From: Methanomicrobiales archaeon
GTDB lineage: Archaea; Halobacteriota; Methanomicrobia; Methanomicrobiales; Methanospirillaceae
Assembly (NCBI GenBank): GCA_013415565.1
Contig: JAAEET010000028.1
Span: 1 to 49,703, forward strand
Direction of reading: 5' to 3'
Length of the DNA: 49,703 nt
How positions within the stretch are numbered: the first letter of the stretch is position 1; each line of letters begins with the position of its first letter. Both the position numbers and the translations under genes were made by a program. The notes beneath the pieces are model-generated. The model searched no databases and was not told where the DNA came from. It saw nothing but the letters and a program-made list of their open reading frames with translations. Of the stretch, positions 42,781 through 49,490 are shown piece by piece.

Positions 42781-43218
42781 ATGATACTTTCCTCACAGGA
42801 AATCGAAAAAAGGCTCGGAGAAAGGAGCCAGGACGGAGCACTGGTCATCAGACCGTTTGCTGCCGAGTGCCTGCAGCCTGCATCGTATGATTTGCGTATC
42901 GCAGAAGATCTGGTGCTCCCCCGGGGGATCTGCACGCTCGCCCACTCCCGAGAACGGGTCGAACTCCCGGCCGACCTTGCCGCCACCCTCCGGACCCGGT
43001 CATCGTTTGGAAGGAAGGGTATCCTTGTGACCGCAGGGTTCGTGGATCCCGGATTCCGGGGCCAGCTGACGCTGGGACTGGTGAATATGGGCCCTGAACC
43101 GCTTGAAGTGCGAAAGGACGATCGGGTGGTCCAGATGATCATCCACCAGGTTGCAGGGACAGCACGTTCCTACGAGGGAAAGTACCAGGACAGCACCGGA
43201 GCTGTCAGGGCCAGGTGA
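42781..43218 (+). CDS. dCTP deaminase/dUTPase superfamily protein, probably dUTPase-like
   Basis: 145 residues of the trimeric Dcd/Dut fold. Seen: LQPASYDLRIAEDLVLP (31-47), TRSSFGRKG (72-80), VTAGFVDPGFRGQLTLGLVN (83-102) and the Dcd-like end YEGKYQDSTG. The aspartate of the dUTPase site is kept (Asp89), but at the position of the deaminase catalytic Glu (the LEF/LEI strand of Dcd) there is Gly99. It is also shorter than the 180-200 residues of true Dcd. This favours dUTP diphosphatase activity, supplying dUMP to thymidylate synthase. The ATG is 3 bp before... nrpR begins 3 bp after its stop. Confidence 0.8.
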   Translation: MILSSQEIEKRLGERSQDGALVIRPFAAECLQPASYDLRIAEDLVLPRGICTLAHSRERVELPADLAATLRTRSSFGRKGILVTAGFVDPGFRGQLTLGLVNMGPEPLEVRKDDRVVQMIIHQVAGTARSYEGKYQDSTGAVRAR

Positions 43219-43221
43219 CCC

Positions 43222-44172
43222 ATGATACGAACCGAGAGAAAATACATCGAGATCCTCAGGATACTGAAGGAACACCGGGAGCCGATGGGGGCCAAACGAT
43301 TGTCGGAGCTGATGGCCGAACGCGGTTTTGTCCTGAGTGACCGGGCAGTACAGTACTACCTCCGCTACCTTGACGAGATGGGCTTTACCGAGAAGGTCGG
43401 AAATCTTGGACGGATCCTCACCCCCTACGGAATGGCCGAGACCGAGAGCGCCCTGGTAGGGGAACGGATCGGCTTTATCATCTCAAAACTCGAACGGCTG
43501 GCTTTCAGGAGCACGTTCGATCCGGTGACCCAGACCGGAGATGTCGCCTATAATCTCTCCATCGTCCCCGAGAAACGGCTCGATGCAGTCCTCGCGGCAT
43601 TCGACGAGGTCATCCGTGCACGGTGCGGTTTTTTCTCGTCGTACCGGGTCGTTGATGCCGATTCCCGTATTCCGGAGGGGAGCACGGGCATCATGACCGT
43701 CTGCAGTATTACCATGGACGGTGTCTTCCAGAGCAGGGGAATCCCGGTGAAGATGGCCTTCGGAGGGAGGCTTGCAGTCGAGCATGGTGAGCCGATCCAG
43801 TTCGTCGATCTCATCGGGTATCGGGGGACGACGATCGATCCCCTGCAGCTCTTCATATCCGCCGGACTCACTTCGGTCACTACCATGGTCGCGACAGGCA
43901 CGGGGACGGCGCTTGCCAATGTGCGCGAGGTCCCTGCGGCTGCGGAGAGAAAAGTGCGGGAGACCATCGCGCAGATGCGGAAGAGCGGGTTCGTCTTCCC
44001 GGTGACCATGGGAATCTCTCCGTTCAATCTCCCCTCGGATCCCTACCGTCTCTCTATCGTCTCGTATTCCGGCATGAACTTTGTCGCGGCGGTTGTCGAG
44101 AAGGGGATTCCAATCAGGACCGAGATCGGTGCAGGGAACATACCGTTTTCAAAAATCGTCCAGTCAGGGTGA
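43222..44172 (+). CDS. nrpR: NrpR, global nitrogen regulator (single-domain form)
   Basis: 316 residues: an N-terminal winged helix (about 1-70: YIEILRILKEHREPMGAKRL, FVLSDRAVQYYLRYLDEMGF) and one NRD/DUF128 effector domain that senses 2-oxoglutarate (ARCGFFSSYRVVDADSRIPEG, FIDLIGYRGTTIDPL-type segment, MGISPFNLPSDPYRLSIVSY). NrpR represses nitrogen-assimilation genes (nif, glnA) when 2-oxoglutarate is low. Some methanogens have two NRD domains; here there is one, so it may act as a dimer or pair with another NrpR. Same operon as the Dcd-like gene. Confidence 0.93.
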   Translation: MIRTERKYIEILRILKEHREPMGAKRLSELMAERGFVLSDRAVQYYLRYLDEMGFTEKVGNLGRILTPYGMAETESALVGERIGFIISKLERLAFRSTFDPVTQTGDVAYNLSIVPEKRLDAVLAAFDEVIRARCGFFSSYRVVDADSRIPEGSTGIMTVCSITMDGVFQSRGIPVKMAFGGRLAVEHGEPIQFVDLIGYRGTTIDPLQLFISAGLTSVTTMVATGTGTALANVREVPAAAERKVRETIAQMRKSGFVFPVTMGISPFNLPSDPYRLSIVSYSGMNFVAAVVEKGIPIRTEIGAGNIPFSKIVQSG

Positions 44173-44199
44173 ACCGGGTGCCGGTCTTCGACCGTTTTA

Positions 44200-45351
44200 T
44201 CACGGGCGCTCCGTCCGGTCCCGGATCTCCCGGAGTGATTCGACCCGGGGGATCTTCTCAAGACCCGAAAGAACGATCAATACAGCGATGAACCGGGTGC
44301 CGCTGATAGGATAGTCTCCCGATCGGACTTCCTGACCGCTGATACTCCGGTCGATCCAGTGGCGAACCGTCATATAGCCCCGCATGCTCAGTTCGTGGGG
44401 CGGCCCGGCGACGAGTACCAGGGCCTTTTGCGCTCCTTCGAGATCACATGATATGGAAATACCTTCATCCACCGCTTTCCTGGCCATGGTGACCATCCGT
44501 GAAGCTCTCTGATGGCTCTCCTGAATGGTATGGCCCACCGGGCGGAGCCGGGTGATGAGATCGGGATTCGCTGCCGGGATATGTTCCCGATCGTAGCCGA
44601 TGGCGATGAACCCCATACCCCGTATGGTGTTCAGAACCTCGCCGGCATCGAGCGCGACCTCTGCGGCTTCCGTACCCGGCCGCTCACTCACCTCCCCTGC
44701 CCGCAGGAGAAGGCTGATCTGCCGTGCGATCAGGGAATTTATTCCTGTATACCCGGCCGGTATTTCCTGAACAGGCGGGGCCTGTTTCTGCCACGGGAGT
44801 CTGATCTCAAGATCACTTCCCGGGACCTCCTCGTTCACCCCTTCCGCTGCAGCCCGCTCATACCAGAGCTCGTTGTCATAGAGGAAGGTGCCATCCAGGA
44901 GCGGCGCGAGAGCATCGATAGCGTCGGCAGCCAGCACCTGGACGCGATCCCCTTCCCGACTGCAGGGGAGTGTGAAGAGGCCGAATACCGGTTCGGTCAT
45001 TCGATCCCTGATATGCCGGACGAGATCCGGAATGAGGGGGGCCATCGTGCCGCCGAGACCGCTGACAACCACGAGGGCATCGATGTCGCCGGGATCGAGA
45101 GCATGCAGCCTGGCGATGATTTCATCGTGGGGGAGCATCTCCGGCGTGACAAGGGTATGGCTCGGATCAAGAGTCTGGGAGAAGATCCGGTTCTCTGGCG
45201 GAATGGTGTGCAGGGCAGTCAGATCCTCGGCGTTGCAGTCCACAGCCACAGCATCGGTGCAGCGCAGGGAACGTGACCGGATATCATGGATGAGGAGGCT
45301 GTCTGCTATCCGGCACCCGGCTCCGCCGATACCAATTATCAAAACCCTCAT
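44200..45351 (-). CDS. Divergent tubulin/FtsZ-superfamily protein
   Basis: 383 residues. The N terminus RVLIIGIGGAGCRIADSLL (2-20) and VSGLGGTMAPLIPDLVRHIR (96-115) correspond to the first nucleotide loop and the tubulin signature loop, but the latter reads GLGGTMAP, not GGGTGxG of FtsZ and CetZ. VFGLFTLPCSREGDR follows as in FtsZ (the V-T-x-P-F strand). The T7-loop catalytic region is not clear, so GTP hydrolysis is doubtful. The C-terminal half is unlike FtsZ. Not a cell-division FtsZ proper; possibly a membrane-remodelling or regulatory paralogue. Convergent with nrpR, 27 bp apart. Confidence 0.75.
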   Translation of the reverse strand: MRVLIIGIGGAGCRIADSLLIHDIRSRSLRCTDAVAVDCNAEDLTALHTIPPENRIFSQTLDPSHTLVTPEMLPHDEIIARLHALDPGDIDALVVVSGLGGTMAPLIPDLVRHIRDRMTEPVFGLFTLPCSREGDRVQVLAADAIDALAPLLDGTFLYDNELWYERAAAEGVNEEVPGSDLEIRLPWQKQAPPVQEIPAGYTGINSLIARQISLLLRAGEVSERPGTEAAEVALDAGEVLNTIRGMGFIAIGYDREHIPAANPDLITRLRPVGHTIQESHQRASRMVTMARKAVDEGISISCDLEGAQKALVLVAGPPHELSMRGYMTVRHWIDRSISGQEVRSGDYPISGTRFIAVLIVLSGLEKIPRVESLREIRDRTERP

Positions 45352-45428
45352 ATACTCTCCATTCTCCCCTGAAATACCGGAAGACCGGATGTTTCGTTAA
45401 ATTACAATTGGCACGGGGTAAAAAAAAA

Positions 45429-45545
45429 GACTATCGTCAGCTGGTCCCGGCCCGGAAGGAAACAGGAGCGCCTCGGCCGCCGCCCACCCTGGAGAGGCGG
45501 GAAAGACGGCACCCGGACGGCGGGAAGTGTCTCCGTCGAACGGGT
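45429..45545 (-). ncRNA. GC-rich intergenic island, candidate small RNA
   Basis: About 115 bp of GC-rich, hairpin-prone sequence without a reading frame, inside an AT-rich gap between the tubulin-like gene and mer. On the minus strand it ends in T9 (45420-45428) and is preceded by the AT element used by mer, which reads AAATTAAATAG in that direction. These are the marks of a short terminated transcript; no family is recognised and direction is inferred. Confidence 0.3.
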
Positions 45546-45561
45546 ATTTCATGCGAAATAC
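45544..45561. promoter_or_regulatory. Palindrome upstream of the mer TATA box
   Basis: GTATTTC-ATGC-GAAATAC, seven paired bases on each side, lies about 20 bp upstream of the mer TATA box, a good place for an activator or repressor dimer. Confidence 0.45.
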
Positions 45562-45578
45562 AAAACTGAAAATCATAA

Positions 45579-45590
45579 GCTATTTAATTT
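45579..45590 (+). promoter_or_regulatory. TATA box of mer
   Basis: GCTATTTAATTT predicts a start near 45610, leaving a leader of about 14 bases that contains the ribosome site GAGGTGA (45611-45617). Confidence 0.55.
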
Positions 45591-45623
45591 TGCGCTCGAT
45601 ATGTAACAGTGAGGTGACAAACC

Positions 45624-46613
45624 TTGTCTTATGGAATAGAATTTGTGCCTGGAAGCATTAATGTCAAACAGGTCGTGAAATTCTGCAAACTCGCCGAGTC
45701 AAAGGACATCGACTTTGCATGGATCACGAACCACTACAACAACCGCCACTGCTACCCGACCCTCGCCATGATCGCCGCCAACACTGACAGCCTCAAGATG
45801 GGTCCGGGAATCATGAACACCTTCACCGACACCCCGGCTGCCATCGCATCCTTCATGGCAACCCTCAATGAAATCTCCGACGGCCGCGCCGTGCTGGGTA
45901 TCGGCCCCGGAGACCTCTCGACCCTGCCGAAGCTGGCAATCCAGGGCGAGAAGCCGGTCGCCCGCCTCGAGGAGGGAGTAACCCAGATCAGGAAACTCCT
46001 TGCCGGAGAGGAGATCAAGAAGACCGGGCAGATGAACTTCTTCGACTATGACGGTGCCAAGCTGACCGGTGTCACGCTGCCCGGCAAGAAGGGAATCCCG
46101 GTATATATCGGAGCCCAGGGCCCCAAGATGCTCGAGCTTGCCGGAAAGATCGGTGACGGGTCGCTCATCAACGCATCGAACCCGAAGGACTTCGAGATCG
46201 CCATCCCCATCATCAAGCAGGCAGAGGCAGCTGCCGGCAAGAAGGGACACGATGTCGGTGCCTACACCGCAATCTCGGTCGACAAGGACAAGAAGAAAGC
46301 CATGAACGCCGCAAAGATCGTTGCCGCCTTCATCGCCGCCGGATCCCCGCCGCCGCTCCTGCAGCGCCACGGACTCGACATGGGCAATGTGGCAAAGATC
46401 AAGGAAGCGCTCGCCAAGTTCGACTTCAAGGCTGTTGGAGGTCTCGTCGGTGACAAGGAAATCGAAGCCTTCACCATCGCAGGCACTCCCGAGGAATGTG
46501 CCCAGAAGTGCCAGGACCTGATGAAGGCCGGCGTCACCCAGGTTATCTTCGGATCCCCGCTTGGCCCCGACATGACCAACTCCATCCGCCTTATCGGCAA
46601 GTACATCGTCTGA
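45624..46613 (+). CDS. mer: F420-dependent methylenetetrahydromethanopterin reductase
   Basis: 329 residues of the bacterial-luciferase-like family; reduces methylene-H4MPT to methyl-H4MPT with F420H2 in methanogenesis. Starts SYGIEFVPGSINVKQVV after the initiator; NHYNNRHCYPTLAMIAANT, MGPGIMNTFTDTPAAIA and VYIGAQGPKMLELAGKIGDG are family segments, and FGSPLGPDMTNSIRLI closes it. The start codon is TTG, fixed by the GAGGTGA ribosome site 6 bases upstream and by the N-terminal match. Codon use is that of a highly expressed gene. T7 terminator after the stop. Confidence 0.97.
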   Translation: MSYGIEFVPGSINVKQVVKFCKLAESKDIDFAWITNHYNNRHCYPTLAMIAANTDSLKMGPGIMNTFTDTPAAIASFMATLNEISDGRAVLGIGPGDLSTLPKLAIQGEKPVARLEEGVTQIRKLLAGEEIKKTGQMNFFDYDGAKLTGVTLPGKKGIPVYIGAQGPKMLELAGKIGDGSLINASNPKDFEIAIPIIKQAEAAAGKKGHDVGAYTAISVDKDKKKAMNAAKIVAAFIAAGSPPPLLQRHGLDMGNVAKIKEALAKFDFKAVGGLVGDKEIEAFTIAGTPEECAQKCQDLMKAGVTQVIFGSPLGPDMTNSIRLIGKYIV

Positions 46614-46638
46614 GATTCACTCGGATCAGAACCTCACC

Positions 46639-46645
46639 TTTTTTT
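46639..46645 (+). terminator. T7 terminator after mer
   Basis: Seven T about 25 bases after the mer stop, before the next gene on the same strand. Confidence 0.55.
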
Positions 46646-46691
46646 CACAGAATTTTAATAGGTTGCCCTCGAATGGAAACCTGAAGGGACC

Positions 46692-47636
46692 ATGTTCTCG
46701 GTGACCGAGGTAACCGTGGGAGAGAACCGGCTCGAGCTCCGTGAAGAACTGCTGACAGGCCACCGGTGCAAGATTGCTCCCGCCCGCCTGAACCGGCGTC
46801 TTGACACCGTCTACCGCCCGCCTCCACCCGCACCGGACTGCCCGTTCTGCCCGGATAAGGTCTTCTCGGCAACCCCAACATTCGGGGGGGGAGACCGGAT
46901 TCGCATCGGAGAGAGTGTCACGTTCCCGAACCTGTTCCCGTTTGCCGAATGGCATACGGTGACGGTCATCACCGCCCGGCACGATGCAGGAGTGTTCTCC
47001 CGGACCGAGCTCCTCGATGCATTCTCCGGACAGCTCCGGGCTTTCACAGGTATCGAGGGATACAAGAGCATCAACTGGAATTATCTCCCGTCAGCGGGGG
47101 CGAGCATCGTTCATCCTCATCTCCAGGGGCTCGCTGACCGGCGCCCGCCGGCCATTGCAGAATCCTACCTCCTCGGCGGCGTGCGGTACCTGATCAGAAA
47201 CGGATGCACCTACTGGGATGCCCTGGCAGCGTCCGAATGTAATTCTCCCCGGTATTTGTTCGGCGATGAACTCTTCTGGTACGCCCACCATGTGCCCCTT
47301 GGTGAGCGGGAAGTCCGCTGTATCCTCCCGGTCTCCACCTGTGAAGAATTCCCCCCGTATCTCGAGTCGTTTGTTGACGGCCTGCTCCGGATCCTTTCGT
47401 TCTATCGTGAACTCGGTACGTATGCCTTCAATATGTCCCTCTTTTTTGACAAGAGAAAGAACCCGAACGGGTTTACCTCGTTCTGTTCGATTATTTCCCG
47501 GATAAATCCCAATGCATCATCGATAAGCGATACAGCTTTCATGGAGCGCCTACACCTTGAACCCGTCATCCTGACCCTCCCTGAAGATCTGGGGAGGGAT
47601 TTCAGGGACCGGGAATGTCCGCCCTCGGAAGATTGA
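46692..47636 (+). CDS. GalT-like nucleotidyltransferase (HIT superfamily)
   Basis: 314 residues. A zinc-type motif CPFCPDK (about 50-56) and the catalytic triad region SIVHPHLQG (about 137-145, His-x-His-x-Gln) mark the galactose-1-phosphate uridylyltransferase branch of the HIT superfamily; NLFPFAEWHTVTV is the conserved strand before it. The second half FNMSLFFDKRKNPNGFTSFC provides further ligands. The exact sugar phosphate and nucleotide are unknown; relatives without galactose metabolism may be ADP-type transferases. GAAGGGACC before the ATG. Confidence 0.83.
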   Translation: MFSVTEVTVGENRLELREELLTGHRCKIAPARLNRRLDTVYRPPPPAPDCPFCPDKVFSATPTFGGGDRIRIGESVTFPNLFPFAEWHTVTVITARHDAGVFSRTELLDAFSGQLRAFTGIEGYKSINWNYLPSAGASIVHPHLQGLADRRPPAIAESYLLGGVRYLIRNGCTYWDALAASECNSPRYLFGDELFWYAHHVPLGEREVRCILPVSTCEEFPPYLESFVDGLLRILSFYRELGTYAFNMSLFFDKRKNPNGFTSFCSIISRINPNASSISDTAFMERLHLEPVILTLPEDLGRDFRDRECPPSED

Positions 47637-47661
47637 AAATTCCATTCCGAAGGGACATTCC
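47612..47661 (+). other. Long imperfect hairpin across the GalT-like stop codon
   Basis: GGAATGTCC (47612-47620) pairs with GGACATTCC (47653-47661), and TCGGAA (47625-47630) with TTCCGA (47645-47650), leaving a 14-base loop that holds the TGA stop (47634-47636). Fifteen perfect pairs in all. Confidence 0.6.
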
Positions 47662-47933
47662 GGGAGAAGATTGTGCCGTCGACGTATCTCCCGGTGCCAC
47701 GCCATCTGATGCGGATGTCGGGGAAAAGACTTGTGCCGGATCCCGGTCCGGCAACGGCAGTGCCGACTCCTCGGGAACCGAATTATACCCTAGCCCCTGC
47801 TCCTGGAAATTACCGGATGGTGCGGACATCTGGTTCCCGAAGGATGTGGCCGGGAGGGGGTGCTTGGATCAGACCTGAACAAGGCGCCCCGATACCGGGG
47901 AAAAAGGAAAAGAAGATGTGAAAGATATCCGGA
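47662..47933. other. Gap between the GalT-like gene and mtd
   Basis: About 270 bp with open frames only of low-complexity composition and no ribosome site; I see no gene. A small inverted repeat CCCCG-ATAC-CGGGG followed by A5 (about 47889-47905) could belong to the mtd 3' end on the minus strand. Confidence 0.5.
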
Positions 47934-48773
47934 TTACTCCGGCTTGCTGATCAGCTTGGTCTTGGAGACGATGACGCCGTCCTTCTTGTGGGGCTTCCTG
48001 ATGATTCCGTCGCCGGCCTTCTCCAGCTCACGGGCTTCATCACAGAGAACCGCAGCACACCTCATCATCTCGTGGGCGCTGCTCACGATGGGGATATACT
48101 TTTCCCATTCCTTGGTCATGAAACAGCCCTTGACATTGACCATGGCGACCGACTGGGCGATCTCGTATGCTGCCCGTGCCTTGGCGAGGGCGTAGGGGTT
48201 GGTGAATTCTCCATCGACAGCCTTGTCGGAGGTGACTACCAGCTTGGGCAGCACCAGGTCCGCACCCTTCTTGCCGGCCTTGACCTGGTCGATGACCTGG
48301 TCGAGCGCCATCTGGAGCTTGCGGAACGCACCGGTAAGGGCGAGGACCTTGACCAGGTTTCCGTTGTAATCGGCCATCTCGATGGGGTCGAGGAACTCAC
48401 GACGGGCACCAATCATGGCGTCACCCTTCATGATGATGTAACCGAACTTGCCCTCCTTGATGTCGGCCCACTCCTTCTTGGTGGTCACATCGTCGGTAAT
48501 GAAGACAACCGGGATGCCGGCTGCAGCGAGCCGCTCGCGGGCTCCGGTCGGACCGGGGAGCACGCCGTTCGGCGAGACGACGATGGCAAAGTCAGGCTTC
48601 CATGCCACCATGTTGTTGACAACGCGGTCAATGTCCTCCGGCTGGAGCTTCGTTCCACTGGTTGCCATGAAGGTCTGCATGTCCTCACGGTCTGCCCGCT
48701 CATCGAGCAGGAGTTCGGCCATTACGCCGCTTGCGATGTTGCCCAGTTTGGCAACGCCAACTTTAACTACCAT
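47934..48773 (-). CDS. mtd: F420-dependent methylenetetrahydromethanopterin dehydrogenase
   Basis: 279 residues; reduces methenyl-H4MPT to methylene-H4MPT with F420H2, the step before Mer. Family-specific from the start: [57 protein letters not shown] and [17 protein letters not shown]. It has its own fold, found only in this enzyme. AGAGGTG 6 bases before the ATG. It is convergent with the mer/GalT-like genes and divergent from the Tfx regulator. Confidence 0.98.
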   Translation of the reverse strand: MVVKVGVAKLGNIASGVMAELLLDERADREDMQTFMATSGTKLQPEDIDRVVNNMVAWKPDFAIVVSPNGVLPGPTGARERLAAAGIPVVFITDDVTTKKEWADIKEGKFGYIIMKGDAMIGARREFLDPIEMADYNGNLVKVLALTGAFRKLQMALDQVIDQVKAGKKGADLVLPKLVVTSDKAVDGEFTNPYALAKARAAYEIAQSVAMVNVKGCFMTKEWEKYIPIVSSAHEMMRCAAVLCDEARELEKAGDGIIRKPHKKDGVIVSKTKLISKPE

Positions 48774-48820
48774 GTATGCACCTCTTTTTCGTTATAACAG
48801 GTTACTATTCGCCCGTGCAG

Positions 48821-48850
48821 ATATAAACGTTTTGAAATTTGATTCAAATT
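48821..48850 (-). promoter_or_regulatory. mtd promoter with upstream palindrome
   Basis: On the minus strand ACGTTTATAT (48821-48830) is the TATA box, giving a start near 48799. Directly upstream is AATTTG-ATT-CAAATT (48836-48850), a perfect inverted repeat. Confidence 0.5.
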
Positions 48851-48956
48851 CGGGAATCTGGCCGTTTATTGCTGTTTTCTTGAAAGCCCCGTCATCTCTG
48901 GTCAGTGCGGGCTGGTCACCCGCGTTCTCCCGGAGTCAACCATGTTAACGAAAAGT

Positions 48957-48965
48957 GTTTAAGTT
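48957..48965 (+). promoter_or_regulatory. TATA box of the Tfx-like gene
   Basis: GTTTAAGTT centred 26 bp before the ATG at 48987; the mRNA is probably leaderless. Confidence 0.5.
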
Positions 48966-48986
48966 TGACCCTCCATACGGTTGGTA

Positions 48987-49391
48987 ATGAAAGATGGGTT
49001 GCTTACCGATCGCCAGAAAGAAGTACTGAGATACCGGAAGCAAGGGCTGACCCAGCAGCAGATTGCCGATATCATCCACACTTCAAAGGCAAATGTCTGC
49101 ACAATCGAAAAATCTGCGATGGAGAACATCAGGAGAGCGAAGGAGACCCTCGATTTCCTGTACACCCTCGATGCCACCCATCTTTGCACCGTCGAACCGG
49201 GGATGGACGTCCTCGATGTCGCCCCGTTCATCTACCGGGAGGCGGAGCGCCTTGGCATCAAGGTCAAGTACGATACCATCTCCCTGATCAATAAAATGAG
49301 AGAGGCGATGCCCGAACGTCTCCGGGCCCGCCATATCAGGGACCAGATTGAGGTTTATATCAACGACGAGGGGGATCTCTACTTCGGGTAA
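48987..49391 (+). CDS. Tfx family DNA-binding regulator
   Basis: 134 residues. N-terminal LuxR/sigma-like helix-turn-helix: LLTDRQKEVLRYRKQGLTQQ, QIADIIHTSKANVCTIEKSA (about 25-45), and the acidic C-terminal domain of the Tfx family (VLDVAPFIYREAERLGIKV, HIRDQIEVYINDEGDLYFG). In Methanothermobacter, Tfx binds downstream of the fmdECB promoter (molybdenum formylmethanofuran dehydrogenase). Here it stands beside mtd, divergent, so control of C1-pathway genes is plausible. ATG 48987 is preferred to the in-frame TTG 48981 by the leaderless TATA spacing. Confidence 0.9.
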   Translation: MKDGLLTDRQKEVLRYRKQGLTQQQIADIIHTSKANVCTIEKSAMENIRRAKETLDFLYTLDATHLCTVEPGMDVLDVAPFIYREAERLGIKVKYDTISLINKMREAMPERLRARHIRDQIEVYINDEGDLYFG

Positions 49392-49463
49392 CCGGGTCCG
49401 GTGAACATCCGGTCCGTACCATGGGTATCGTGCCGCATGCATTCGTAGGCACGCATCGAGAAA

Positions 49464-49473
49464 GTTTATATTC
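49464..49473 (+). promoter_or_regulatory. TATA box of the right-edge transcript
   Basis: GTTTATATTC, in an AT-rich patch, predicts transcription from about 49491-49495, exactly where a dense series of hairpins begins. Confidence 0.55.
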
Positions 49474-49490
49474 ATTTCTGTGTAATAATT

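Noticed and set aside
44200-45351. Cell-division FtsZ
   Set aside because: The signature GGGTGxG loop and T7 loop are missing, so it is reported only as a superfamily member.
47615-47878. 87-codon frame after the GalT-like gene
   Set aside because: Overlaps the end of that gene and the hairpin, low-complexity composition, no ribosome site.
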